Assembly (NCBI GenBank): GCA_016124795.1
Contig: WGNB01000011.1
Location: 41,025 to 105,024 of the forward strand
Origin: Rhodopseudomonas sp.
GTDB taxonomy: Bacteria > Pseudomonadota > Alphaproteobacteria > Rhizobiales > Xanthobacteraceae
DNA length: 64,000 bases
Reading direction: 5' to 3'
Shown here piece by piece: positions 18,395 to 27,648 of the stretch; the first letter of the stretch is position 1, and each line of letters opens with the position of its first letter. Both the position numbers and the translations under genes were made by a program. Below the pieces are notes generated by a model. It was not told the origin of the DNA. It was given only the letters and a program-made list of their open reading frames with translations, and did not search any database.

Positions 18395-19867
18395 TCAACG
18401 TCTCTGGAATTCGGGCGTCATCAGCAACAGCGCGATCGCCTGCGGCCGGCTTTCGGCGCGCGCCAGCGTCTGCCGCGTCGCCGGCGACATCGACGGACCG
18501 AAAGTCCGCTCCGCCACCGCCTCGGGATCGATCAAGGCACGTGCCTGCCGCGACATCCGGTTGGCGAGATCGAGACGCTGCGGCAGCCCGTCCATCCAGG
18601 CGGCGCTGTCGTCGGCGAAGCCGTTCGGCGCCGGCGGCCGCCACAACGGTTCGCCCAGCAAGTTCTGCGCCTGAATCAAAGGCCGCACATCCGGCGGATC
18701 GATATCGAGCGCGCGCAGGCTGTCGACCAGCCATTCCGACGGCTTCTTCAGTTTCGTGCGCGGCGCGTCGAAGGCTTGCGGCGCGGTCACCAGCGCGCGG
18801 GCCAATTCCTTGAGATTGCCGCCGGTGTCGAGATAGCGCCTGGTCAGCAAGGCGACCAAAGCCGGCGGCGGTTCGTCGGCGACGAAATGCCGGACCAGCT
18901 TGGTCGCGATATGCTTGGCCGTCGCCGGGCTGCGCGCCAGCGTTTCCAGCACGGCGCGGCCCTGATCGAAACCGTTGTCCTGATACTCGCGGCCCATGAC
19001 GCGCTCGGGGCCCGGCTCATGCAGGCGCGGATTGAACATGAACTCGCCGCCGTGCTCCTGCTTCACCGGCACGATGCTCCAGCCGGTGATGACCTTGGCG
19101 AAATTCGTCACATCCGCTTGCGAATAGCCGCTGCGCACGCCGACGGTATGCAGCTCCATGATCTCGCGCGCGAGATTTTCATTAATGCCCTTGCCGCGCC
19201 GCTGACCGGCGCGCGAGTCCGGCCCCATCGACTGGACGTTGTCGAGATAATGCAGCATCGCCGGATGGGTCTCGACCGCCAGCAACATGTCGGCGAAAGT
19301 GCCGGTGACATGCGGCCGGATCGCCTCGCGCTCGAAAGCGCCGCACAGCGCCCGCACCGGCCCCTTGTCGGCCGACACGCAGAAATGGTTCGACCAGAAC
19401 CAGACCAGCCGCTCGACGAAACCGGTCTCGGCGGCGAGCGCGGCGTCGTAACGCGCCTTGGCTTCCTCAAAATAAATCTGCTGCGGCACGCCGGGCTGCT
19501 GTTTCGGCTTGTTGCCTGCCTTGTTGCCTGCCTTGGCGGCCATATCCCGATTCATGTCGCGGCTCATGTCGGGCTTCATGCCCGGCTGAACGCCTTGCAT
19601 GACCGGCGCGGCATCGGCTTTCGCCGTCGCCTCGCGCTCGGCCTTGGCCGCCAGCCGCGCCGCCTTGCGTTCCTGCCGGAATGAGAACTGGGCGCGCGCC
19701 GCTTCGCCGACCGTCAGCAGATCGTCGTTGACGATCCGGCCGGCGCCCGGCCGGTCGAGGTCGGCCAGCAAGACGGCGCGAACATCGCGCGCCACGTTGC
19801 CGGCCCGCGGTGCAAATGCGAAACGACTGAGCGCGGTTGCCGCTTGCGCCTGAGGATCGACGGCCAT
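18395..19867 (-). CDS. DUF1800 family protein
   Basis: The product has 490 residues. The DUF1800 core includes LVWFWSNHFCVSADKGPV, the ENLAREIMELHTVGVRSGYSQ-type segment (split here to its key words NLAREIMELHT and YSQADV) and the C-terminal PNGFADDSAAWMD. No signal peptide is obvious, although the partner DUF1501 protein has a Tat signal. An unusual linker between residues about 96 and 125 is rich in Met, Asp, Lys and Asn, and is encoded by short tandem repeats (see repeat entry). This linker is not part of the conserved family. The gene precedes and is probably co-transcribed with the DUF1501 gene. Confidence 0.88.
   Translation of the reverse strand: MAVDPQAQAATALSRFAFAPRAGNVARDVRAVLLADLDRPGAGRIVNDDLLTVGEAARAQFSFRQERKAARLAAKAEREATAKADAAPVMQGVQPGMKPDMSRDMNRDMAAKAGNKAGNKPKQQPGVPQQIYFEEAKARYDAALAAETGFVERLVWFWSNHFCVSADKGPVRALCGAFEREAIRPHVTGTFADMLLAVETHPAMLHYLDNVQSMGPDSRAGQRRGKGINENLAREIMELHTVGVRSGYSQADVTNFAKVITGWSIVPVKQEHGGEFMFNPRLHEPGPERVMGREYQDNGFDQGRAVLETLARSPATAKHIATKLVRHFVADEPPPALVALLTRRYLDTGGNLKELARALVTAPQAFDAPRTKLKKPSEWLVDSLRALDIDPPDVRPLIQAQNLLGEPLWRPPAPNGFADDSAAWMDGLPQRLDLANRMSRQARALIDPEAVAERTFGPSMSPATRQTLARAESRPQAIALLLMTPEFQRR
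19509..19586. repeat. 12-bp tandem repeats inside the DUF1800 gene
   Basis: TTGTTGCCTGCC occurs twice head to tail at 19509-19532. Three related 12-bp units around TCATGTCG follow at 19551-19586. Both periods are multiples of three, so copy-number change would keep the frame (repeats of AGNK and DM-R/P-type units). Confidence 0.75.
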
Positions 19868-20032
19868 GATACGACTCGCCCTTTGCTGCGCGCCGACTTC
19901 ATCCGTCGGATGAAACTCGGGCTTTACTAGGGCCGAGACGCTAGGACCGCGAACATGAACGAAGTCTGAGCGACAACCTAAACAAGTTGTAATGTTGGAA
20001 CCGGCGAACCGACCGCGACCCAGAGGACTCGG

Positions 20033-21181
20033 CTAGATCGCATGCATGACCGGCTGATAGCAGGACATTAAGCCGAAGCAGGCGCTCAAGGCCTGCCGCA
20101 GTTTCGGCGAGTCTTGACCGTTAATGGGAACATCCGGAAATCCATGCCGACGCAGCATGACCTGCGCCCGCAGGATCGCCGGCTTGCCGCCGACCGCTAT
20201 GGCTTTCACGACATCATTGGCGGCATCGTCGAGTCGATTGAGTCGGACCAGGCTGAAGGCCCGACCGACCAGAAGCTTGGTCCACTGTTCGGGCATGAAA
20301 TGATAGAGCGGTTCGCCGGGCGACGCCTCGGCCAATACCGCGTCATAATCCTTCACCGCCAGATCGTCCCGGCCCAGTCGCGCATAATATTCCGCCCGCG
20401 ACGTCTTCAGCAATTCGCCGTCAGGTCCGATCCTCATCGCCGCCGTGAGGTCGTCGACCGCGTCGGCCGGCTTGCCCACCGCAGCCAGGACGCCGGCGCG
20501 CCGAGCCAGCAATTCGGCATTGGGCGCGGCGTGGCGGATCAGGTAATCGAGATCGGCGAGCGCAACGCTATAATTGCCGCGCGCGCAGCATTCGCCGAGA
20601 TAAGTGAACAAGACCGCACGCTGGTCACGCGCGAACAAGTAGTTTGGATGTCGGCGAATGATGTCGTCGTAGACGCCCACCGCCTCGCGGTTGGCCTGAC
20701 GGGCGATCAGGATCGCCGCATAAGTCGTACCGATAGCCGGGTCATTCGGCGCGAGACGCCGCGCTATCGATATTTCGCGTTCGGCCCGATCGACATCGCC
20801 GATCGTCAGGCAAATCCGCGCTGCCAGATGACGCGCACCGACATTGTCGGCATCGACAGAGAGGGCAGCGTCGACTTCCGGAAGCGCTTGCTGCGCCTTA
20901 TCCATCTCGATGTCGAACACCGCGCGGGCCAGATACGCGGCGACGCGATCGCTTGCGCTGGCGTCGGCGGCGGCGAGTGCCGGCTCGGCGCATTGCTTGC
21001 CGCCCGGCTGTAACGACGCACGATAACAATCGCTGACGCCGGGGGACAGGCGGGCGGCGCCGGGATCGTTAATCGGCAGGTTGCGGGCACCGCCGAAATC
21101 GGAACCTTCTGCAAGCGGCGCGCTCTTGACCGCCGCGGCGGCGAGAAAGAGCAACCCGCCAAGAATGTAAGTGAGCTTCAT
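20033..21181 (-). CDS. Exported TPR-repeat protein, third gene of a three-gene operon
   Basis: This exported protein of about 382 residues has a signal peptide (MKLTYILGGLLFLAAAAVKS). It consists mostly of TPR-like helix pairs, for example the stretches around VAAYLARAVFDIEMDKAQQ, NPDPAIG-type turns and LFARDQRAVLFTYLGE. Cysteine pairs lie near both ends (SDCYRA/KQCAEP and ACFGLMSCYQP), suggesting disulfides after export. A TTG at 21199 would overlap the upstream stop, but the ATG at 21181 starts the signal peptide and is used. Function unknown; TPR domains bind proteins, so a scaffold for envelope proteins is a guess. Confidence 0.75.
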   Translation of the reverse strand: MKLTYILGGLLFLAAAAVKSAPLAEGSDFGGARNLPINDPGAARLSPGVSDCYRASLQPGGKQCAEPALAAADASASDRVAAYLARAVFDIEMDKAQQALPEVDAALSVDADNVGARHLAARICLTIGDVDRAEREISIARRLAPNDPAIGTTYAAILIARQANREAVGVYDDIIRRHPNYLFARDQRAVLFTYLGECCARGNYSVALADLDYLIRHAAPNAELLARRAGVLAAVGKPADAVDDLTAAMRIGPDGELLKTSRAEYYARLGRDDLAVKDYDAVLAEASPGEPLYHFMPEQWTKLLVGRAFSLVRLNRLDDAANDVVKAIAVGGKPAILRAQVMLRRHGFPDVPINGQDSPKLRQALSACFGLMSCYQPVMHAI

Positions 21182-21195
21182 GGCCGACCACCGTG

Positions 21196-21510
21196 TCAAT
21201 TGCTGGAGGGGATTTGGCAGACGATGTCCGCGCGCGACGATGCCGCAACGCGAACCTTGGTCTCACGGTCGGCGAAGCCGCAGTGGAATTGACGCGAGAT
21301 AGGCGAATAACGCGCATTGCCGAGATGCGTCCAAACCGGAAACGTCCGGCGTAACGCTGAAACCGAAGCCGGGTCGAAGCAAGCCGGCCCGTCGGCGGCC
21401 AACTCAACCCACGCGACAGCGCCGCAAGCGGACACATCGGCTCGCGCCGCGAAAGCCGTCATCATCAATGCGGCCGATACGCCGAGACTCCTTGTCAAAC
21501 ACCCGATCAT
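21196..21510 (-). CDS. Small exported cysteine-containing protein, second gene of the TPR operon
   Basis: The protein (104 residues) has a signal peptide ending near AFAARA and a mature part with four cysteines (SACG, PACF, FHCG, IVCQ), fitting two disulfides. No known family is recognised; the central segment with SALRRTFPVWTHLGNARYSP has a compact beta-like look. Its ATG shares one base with the upstream stop (TAATG), indicating translational coupling. A GTG three codons earlier is an alternative start. Confidence 0.65.
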   Translation of the reverse strand: MIGCLTRSLGVSAALMMTAFAARADVSACGAVAWVELAADGPACFDPASVSALRRTFPVWTHLGNARYSPISRQFHCGFADRETKVRVAASSRADIVCQIPSSN

Positions 21511-22697
21511 TACCAGCACCTTTCATCGGCCATGCAGGCTTGCACCGCGTCGGCGAGCGCCGGCAGCGGGTTTTTCATGTCTTGTGGACCAAGATCGAGG
21601 TAGCCAAGCTTGACGAATGTATCCGCCTTTTTCATGCGCGTTCCCGGATCGATGGCAATCGCCATGAGCGCATCGCGCAGAGCGGCGTCATTCCGTTTGA
21701 GCCGGCGCTCGGCCATCGCGCGCAACCAGAACGACCCGCCCGATTTCGGATTGAGCTCGAGCGCCCGCGTGAATGCACGAACCGCGTCCTCGTCGCGATG
21801 GGTCAAGAGCAAGACATTGCCCCGCCAGAAATACGACAGTCCGTAATTCGGGTCGTAGGCTATCGCCTTGTCGAGATCGGCGAGCGCTTGCTCGAAATGC
21901 TCATGGTTGTAGTAGTAAACGCCGCGATGACCGTAGGAAAAAGGCCCCGGCTCGGCCGCGACCCAATCGGAAAAGGCTTTTTCCGCCTGCTCGGACTGGC
22001 CCATTCGCTCCCAGGCCAGCGCTTGTTCCATCCGCGTCTGCGCGCGAAAAGAAAGCCGCTTGCCGTCCAGGTCAGCCCAAAGCGTGTCGAGATCGGATGT
22101 CTTGAGAGCCAGCAACTCGTCGGCCTCGGCGACAACGCCACGGTCGTAGCCCCACCGCTTGTAGAACATCATGCGGTTATAGTGCGCCAGCACATTGTTG
22201 GGCTGAAGTGCGATCACCTTGTTGTAATAGGAGAGTTCGGCGCGATAGTCTTTTCTGGCCTGGGCCAAAAAAGCCAGCATGTGAAGGGCTTCCGTATTCG
22301 CCGGATCGGTCGCCAGCAGTTGCGTGGCAATCGCACTGGCCCTTTCGGTATCCTTTGTATCGATTGCCATCCACCCGCGCATGACCAACGCACCGGTATC
22401 GTTCGGCCGCAGCGCCAGCGCCGCATCGAAATCGCTTATCGCGGCCGAACTTTGATTTTCGACTTTGAACGAACGGCCCCGCAGCGTCAGGATACGCACG
22501 CGTTCGCCATCTGGCAGTTTGTCGTCGTTCAGCAACGCGGTGCAGGATTTCAGCGCCGCCGCCTCGTCATAGGTCATGGACGGCGGAACGCATTTGGCCA
22601 AGTCCGATTCCGCCGCGCGCGCCAGGCCGGGGCCGAGCCAGACGGCCGCCAGGCCAAGCATGAGCCATATCGATCTTTGCGCGAAATGTGACATCAT
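21510..22697 (-). CDS. Exported TPR-repeat protein, first gene of the operon
   Basis: This is an exported protein of about 395 residues (signal peptide ending near LARAAE) with about seven to nine TPR-like helix pairs, for example ALALRPNDTGALVMRGWMA and PNYGLSYFWRGNVLLL, the latter a textbook TPR. Like the third gene it has a cysteine pair near the N-terminus (AKCVPP, LKSCTALL) and one at the very end (ACMADERCW). The ATG at 22697 or the adjacent one at 22694 follows GGAAGG. The two TPR proteins look like distant paralogues. Role unknown. Confidence 0.75.
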   Translation of the reverse strand: MMSHFAQRSIWLMLGLAAVWLGPGLARAAESDLAKCVPPSMTYDEAAALKSCTALLNDDKLPDGERVRILTLRGRSFKVENQSSAAISDFDAALALRPNDTGALVMRGWMAIDTKDTERASAIATQLLATDPANTEALHMLAFLAQARKDYRAELSYYNKVIALQPNNVLAHYNRMMFYKRWGYDRGVVAEADELLALKTSDLDTLWADLDGKRLSFRAQTRMEQALAWERMGQSEQAEKAFSDWVAAEPGPFSYGHRGVYYYNHEHFEQALADLDKAIAYDPNYGLSYFWRGNVLLLTHRDEDAVRAFTRALELNPKSGGSFWLRAMAERRLKRNDAALRDALMAIAIDPGTRMKKADTFVKLGYLDLGPQDMKNPLPALADAVQACMADERCW

Positions 22698-22888
22698 TGC
22701 ACCTTCCGATACCATCAGTGACAGACGGAATTTTCGGTCGGCTTAAGCAAACGATTCAAATTTTAGGAATGACCGATCGCGCGGACGATCGGCATGTCAC
22801 AATGTTTGGATCAGGCTTCGGACACGGGGCCGGCGACCGAACATGGATCGGCCGCGATGCGCACCGGCGCGCCAAAACCGGAAGCGAA

Positions 22889-24430
22889 CTATCCCGCCTT
22901 GCTGCGGCGTTCGTATTCAGCCTTGGCATAATGCTCGCGCTTGGCCGCCAGCATCACGAGGTCGGCACGCTTGACCACCTCTTCCAGCCGCTCACCCTGC
23001 TCGCCGGTCGCCAACCCCATCGACAGGCTGAGCGGCAGGTCGGTGTAGAACTCGTTGTTGATGCCGACGAGATCGTCGATCACCTTCATCATCGCCTCGC
23101 CTTCGGCGCGCGCGACGTTCGGCAGGATCACGGCGAATTCGTCGCCGCCGATACGCGCGGCGCGCGCCGGCTTGTCGACGATCGAATTGAGCACTTCGCC
23201 GGCCCGGCGCAGCAGGCTGTCGCCGGCGGCATGGCCGAGTTCGTCATTGGCGGCTTTCAGGCCATTGAGATCGGCCATGATGATGGTGACCGGCCACGGT
23301 CCCTTGCGGTCGAGGCGGTTGAGTTCGTCGACAAAGAACGTCCGATTGCACAGCTTGGTCAGTGCGTCGTGACTGCCGAGATATTCGAGATAGGCCTCGG
23401 CCTTCTTGCGTGCGGTGATGTCGGTGAGCGCGACCTGCACCAGCGACCAGTCGTGCTCGCGGTCGGGGAACACCGAGAACTGCAACAGCAGGTTCAGCTT
23501 GCTGCCGTCAAGCGTGTAATTGACCACTTCGCGCTGCTGGAAAAGAATGCCGTTCCACAGGTCGATCAACTGCTCGCGGAAACACGGCTCCATTTCGTCG
23601 CGCATGATCATCGGCAGGCTCGACAGCAGCATCGCCTTGTCGCCGGCGCCGAACAGTTCGAGCGTGCGTTTGTTGACGTCGATGACGCGCACCTCGCTGA
23701 TGCAGCGCTGCACGAATTCCTCGTGCACGTCGGTGAAGACCCGCAGGTCGACGATACCCTGCGCCCGGATCTCATCCATCAGGCGTTTGACGCCGGAGAA
23801 ATCCTCGACCCAGAGCGACACCGGCGAGTGCTCGAACAGCGCGCGCGCATAATTCTCGCTGCCGATCAGTTCGCGCCGGGCCGCCTCGCGGTCGGTGATG
23901 TCCTCGATGGCGAGCAGCACCCGCGTCCAGTCGTGCTCGTAGCCCGGCAGGATCGTCGCCTTGAGGTGAATGTCGAGCTGGTCGCCATCCAGCGTATAGT
24001 TCACCGTGTTGCTTTCGAACTCGGTCTTGCCTTCCCAGAGCTGGATCAGTTCGTCGATCAGCGTCGGCAACATGTCGTCGCGGAATACGCGGTCGAGATT
24101 GCCGACCAGATGATCGAGGTCCCGCGCGCCGAACAAGGTCAGGGTCTTGCGGTTGACCTGCAACACGCGAATGCGACTGGCGCATTCCTTGACCCGCGCC
24201 GGATGGCCGGTCAGGTGATCCTTTAACGAAGTCACGCCGGCGCGACGCCAGGCCTCGAACAGCGCCTTGACGCCGCTGAAATCCTCGAGCCACAGCGACA
24301 CCGGCGCCAGATCGAAAATGCCGCTGGCGGCGTCGGCCGCGGGTTCCGCCGGCAGGGAACCGGCCGATGCGGCCAGGGCGGTGTCAGCGGTGGAAACGGG
24401 GGCCGTCTGGCCCGGCATGGCATCGATCAT
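22889..24430 (-). CDS. Double-PAS diguanylate cyclase (GGDEF)
   Basis: This 513-residue soluble sensor makes cyclic di-GMP. Two PAS domains, about residues 40-185 and 200-345, share the unusual motif PVSLW(L/V)EDFSGVK at an offset of 160 residues. The GGDEF domain follows from about 350, with the intact active-site motif at residues 428-432 (IGGDEFAVILP) and the substrate-binding N in DLNGLKAANDELGH. No RxxD inhibitory site is found at the usual distance before GGDEF, so product feedback may be lacking. There are no membrane helices, so the stimulus is probably cytoplasmic. Confidence 0.9.
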   Translation of the reverse strand: MIDAMPGQTAPVSTADTALAASAGSLPAEPAADAASGIFDLAPVSLWLEDFSGVKALFEAWRRAGVTSLKDHLTGHPARVKECASRIRVLQVNRKTLTLFGARDLDHLVGNLDRVFRDDMLPTLIDELIQLWEGKTEFESNTVNYTLDGDQLDIHLKATILPGYEHDWTRVLLAIEDITDREAARRELIGSENYARALFEHSPVSLWVEDFSGVKRLMDEIRAQGIVDLRVFTDVHEEFVQRCISEVRVIDVNKRTLELFGAGDKAMLLSSLPMIMRDEMEPCFREQLIDLWNGILFQQREVVNYTLDGSKLNLLLQFSVFPDREHDWSLVQVALTDITARKKAEAYLEYLGSHDALTKLCNRTFFVDELNRLDRKGPWPVTIIMADLNGLKAANDELGHAAGDSLLRRAGEVLNSIVDKPARAARIGGDEFAVILPNVARAEGEAMMKVIDDLVGINNEFYTDLPLSLSMGLATGEQGERLEEVVKRADLVMLAAKREHYAKAEYERRSKAG

Positions 24431-24635
24431 TGCATTTCACATCAATTAGGCGGTTAACCAATGGCCGGCTTCTTCGACCATCATTATCCTTTTGACATAC
24501 CGATAATGAGGAAATTACTTACAGGCGGCCGGAAACGGCCAATTCAATTATGGCGATTAACAGAAAACTGGGCCGGAAATCGGCTGGCCGGACCGGAACC
24601 ACGTCCGAAACGACGTTTCCAACAGGAAAATAACC

Positions 24636-24971
24636 TTAAAGCACCGCCATCATGCGATCGCGCAGGTCGCCGAGAATCCACAGCGTTCCCGCCACCATCA
24701 GCAGCACGATCAGGGCGGAGAACAGGATCAACTGCAGATCGTCGCGTTTCGACCGGGTGAGGTCGATATGCAGGAAATAACGAAAATGAACGACGACCTG
24801 AACCGCCGCGGTTAGGCCGATCGTCCACACCACCGTTGACCGCGAAATCGCCCCGGGGACGCCCTCGGCCAAGCCGACCGCACCGAAGGCCAGCACCGAT
24901 AAAACGACCGCAAGGCCGAGGCCGGTCAGGTAGGCACGCAACTCCCGACGATAGTCGTCGCGCCGGTTCAT
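24636..24971 (-). CDS. cyoD: Cytochrome o ubiquinol oxidase subunit IV
   Basis: The 111-residue membrane subunit has three hydrophobic helices (around 12-32, 43-63 and 78-98). The segment VQVVVHFRYFLHID between helices two and three is the family's conserved loop. It is the last gene of the cyo operon, and its start overlaps the cyoC stop by 4 bases. It helps assemble copper and heme into subunit I. Confidence 0.92.
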   Translation of the reverse strand: MNRRDDYRRELRAYLTGLGLAVVLSVLAFGAVGLAEGVPGAISRSTVVWTIGLTAAVQVVVHFRYFLHIDLTRSKRDDLQLILFSALIVLLMVAGTLWILGDLRDRMMAVL

Positions 24972-25588
24972 CGCACCAGCCCCGGCAGATAGACGACGGA
25001 AAAGATCGCGATCCAGACGATATCGAGGAAGTGCCAGAACAGTCCGAGGCGCAGCATCCGGATTTTCACGTCACGCGCGGTGCCGAAGACCGCGATCTGC
25101 GCCATCATCACCACGATCCAGACGCAGCCGGCCGTCACATGAAGCCCATGCGTACCGACCAGCACAAAAAATGCCGACAGAAATCCACTGCGGCTCGGCG
25201 GCGCGCCTTGCGCGATCATGGTCGCGAAGTCGCGCCACTCGAAGCCGAGAAAGAGCGCACCGAACAACAAGGTCACCGCCAGCCACGCGAACAGGCGACC
25301 CTTGCCGCCGTATTTGATTTCCAGCGACGCCATGCCGAAGGTGAAACTGCTCGCCAGCAATAAGCCCGTCTCGATCATCGTGCTTTTGAGTTCGAACACG
25401 TCGCCACCCGATGGCCCTCCCGCCGTCGCCCCGGTCATGGTCGCATAAGTCGCGAACAGCAGCGCGAAGAGAACCAGATCGCTCATCAGAAACACCCAGA
25501 AGCCGAAGACTTTCTCTTCCGCTTCCGCATGGGTCTGCGGCTCATGATCGAGATTGATCCCGGGATAGTTGCGGCCCTGCGCGTTCAT
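24968..25588 (-). CDS. cyoC: Cytochrome o ubiquinol oxidase subunit III
   Basis: This is a 206-residue membrane protein with five helices and the heme-copper oxidase subunit III features: FGFWVFLMSDLVLFALLFATY near the start, and FFVLVGTHGLHVTAG and FWHFLDIVWIAIF towards the end. It is translationally coupled to cyoB on one side and cyoD on the other by 4-base overlaps. Confidence 0.95.
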   Translation of the reverse strand: MNAQGRNYPGINLDHEPQTHAEAEEKVFGFWVFLMSDLVLFALLFATYATMTGATAGGPSGGDVFELKSTMIETGLLLASSFTFGMASLEIKYGGKGRLFAWLAVTLLFGALFLGFEWRDFATMIAQGAPPSRSGFLSAFFVLVGTHGLHVTAGCVWIVVMMAQIAVFGTARDVKIRMLRLGLFWHFLDIVWIAIFSVVYLPGLVR

Positions 25589-27648
25589 GCTACCTCCATC
25601 GCCGCGTGCCCGCGATTGGCCGGCGTCGTTTCGTCGTCGCGCGTCACGCCCGGCGAAGCGGCGACCGCGTCGCGCCAGCGCGCCTCGATACGCCGGACCT
25701 CATCGGCCGCAATCGTTCGCGTGGTATGCCGCACGAAACTGCGGGCGATCAGCGCGCCGCCCATCGTCAACACGCCGATGATCGCCAGCCACCCGATATG
25801 CCAGACCAAGGCAAAGCCCGCCGCCGCGCCGGCCATGCCGACCACCGGCCCCATCGCGCTGTTACGGGGCACCTCGATATCCTCGTAGCGGTCCGGCGTC
25901 CGGTAGGCCCGGCCATCCTGCTTCATCAGCCAGAAAGCATCGCGGCCCTCGACCTGCGGCAGCACGGCGAAGTTATAGTCCGGCGGCGGACTTGAGGTTG
26001 CCCATTCCAGCGTCCGGCCGTTCCACGGATCGCCGGCAAAGACCTCAGTCTCACGCCGCCGCCGGACACTGACCCACACTTGCACGCACAGAGACACCAG
26101 CGCCGCCAGGATCAGCAGCGCGCCAAAGGCGGCGACCAGCGTATAGGGCAGATAGGCGGCCTCGAAGAACGCATCGGTCCGGCGCGGCATCGCCATCAGG
26201 CCGAGCGCATAAAGCGGCATGAAGGCCAGCACAAAGCCCGCCACCCATAGCGCGAAGGCGATCCGCCCCCAGACTTCGTCAAGACGGAAGCCGAAGGCTT
26301 TGGGAAACCAGTAGTGGTAACCGGCCAGCATGCCGAACAGCAGACCGGGGATCAGCATGTTGTGAAAATGCGCGACCAGGAACAGCGTGTTGTGCACCTG
26401 ATAATCGACCGCCGGATTGGCGAGCAGAATGCCGGTCAACCCGCCGAGCGGAAACAGCAGCAGAAACGCCAGGGCATAAAGCATCGGCACCGTGAAGCGC
26501 ACCCGGCCGCGAAACAACGTCAGCATCCAGTCGTAGATTTTCACGCCGGTCGGAATGCCGATCAGCATGGTGGCGATGCCGAAGGCGGCGTTGACGTCGG
26601 CGCTCTGCCCCATCGTGAAGAAATGATGGACCCACACCGTGAAGGACAGCACGGCGATGGCCATGGTCGCGTAAACCAGCGACCGGTAGCCATAGAGGTA
26701 TTTGGCCGAGAAATTGGCGATCACTTCCGACCAGACGCCGAAGGGCGGCAGGATCAGGATATAGACCTCCGGATGACCGAACAGCCAGAACAGGTTGGCG
26801 AAGTTCATCATGTTGCCGCCCAGGCTGTTGGTAAAAAAGTGCATGCCGAGGTATCGATCGCAAGCCAGCAACGCGGTAGCGACGGTGAGCGGCGGCATCG
26901 CGAATATCATCAGGATGCTGGCGCAGAGCGCGGTCCAGCAAAACAACGGCATGCGGAACAGGGTCATGCCCGGCGCGCGCCGCTTGTAGATCGTCACCGC
27001 GAAATTGATGCCGGTCAGCGTCGAGCCGAGCGAACTCAGGGTGACCGCCCAGATCCAGTAATCGGGACCGACGCCGGGGTTGAAGCCGAGTTCGGTGTAA
27101 GGCGGATAACCGCTCCAGCCGCCGGTCGAGAATTTGCCGAGCACCAGCGACACCATCATCAGCCCGGCGCCGGCTGTCGTCAGCCCGAGGCTCACCGAGT
27201 TCATCATCGGGAACGACACGTCGCGCGCGCCGATCTGCAACGGCATCACGAAATTGATCAGCCCGGTGAGAAACGGCATCGCCATGAAGAAAATCATGAT
27301 GGTGCCGTGGGTGGTAAACAACTGCGCGAAATGGTCGGGCGGCAGAAAGCCGGCGGAATCGAACGCCACGGCTTGCTGCATCCGCATCATGCAGGCCTCG
27401 ACCACGGCGCGGGCGAGCATCACCAGCGACAGCACGACGTACATGATGCCGATCTTCTTGTGGTCGAGGCTGGTAAACCATTCACGCCAGAGATAGCGCC
27501 ACCGGCCGAGCCAGGTGATCAGCAGCGCCGCGCCGAGCGCACCGCAGACCACGACCCCGGCTGCGGTCGCGGCGATGGCGCTGTAGAACGGCAGCGCATC
27601 GGCCGACAATTTGCCGAACAGAAGATGCCAAAGGTCCGCGCCGCTCAT
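25585..27648 (-). CDS. cyoB: Cytochrome o ubiquinol oxidase subunit I
   Basis: The 687-residue catalytic subunit reduces oxygen to water with electrons from ubiquinol and pumps protons. The heme and copper ligands are seen in TTHGTIMIF, FGHPEVYILILPPFG (with the copper-linked Tyr), VWVHHFFTMG and LVAHFHNML. The D-channel aspartate is in QIGARDVSF and the K-channel lysine in IPTGVKIYDW. At the quinol site R80, H106 and Q109 match E. coli R71, H98 and Q101. The aspartate equivalent to E. coli D75 is a glutamate, E84. It overlaps cyoA by 4 bases. Confidence 0.95.
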   Translation of the reverse strand: MSGADLWHLLFGKLSADALPFYSAIAATAAGVVVCGALGAALLITWLGRWRYLWREWFTSLDHKKIGIMYVVLSLVMLARAVVEACMMRMQQAVAFDSAGFLPPDHFAQLFTTHGTIMIFFMAMPFLTGLINFVMPLQIGARDVSFPMMNSVSLGLTTAGAGLMMVSLVLGKFSTGGWSGYPPYTELGFNPGVGPDYWIWAVTLSSLGSTLTGINFAVTIYKRRAPGMTLFRMPLFCWTALCASILMIFAMPPLTVATALLACDRYLGMHFFTNSLGGNMMNFANLFWLFGHPEVYILILPPFGVWSEVIANFSAKYLYGYRSLVYATMAIAVLSFTVWVHHFFTMGQSADVNAAFGIATMLIGIPTGVKIYDWMLTLFRGRVRFTVPMLYALAFLLLFPLGGLTGILLANPAVDYQVHNTLFLVAHFHNMLIPGLLFGMLAGYHYWFPKAFGFRLDEVWGRIAFALWVAGFVLAFMPLYALGLMAMPRRTDAFFEAAYLPYTLVAAFGALLILAALVSLCVQVWVSVRRRRETEVFAGDPWNGRTLEWATSSPPPDYNFAVLPQVEGRDAFWLMKQDGRAYRTPDRYEDIEVPRNSAMGPVVGMAGAAAGFALVWHIGWLAIIGVLTMGGALIARSFVRHTTRTIAADEVRRIEARWRDAVAASPGVTRDDETTPANRGHAAMEVA

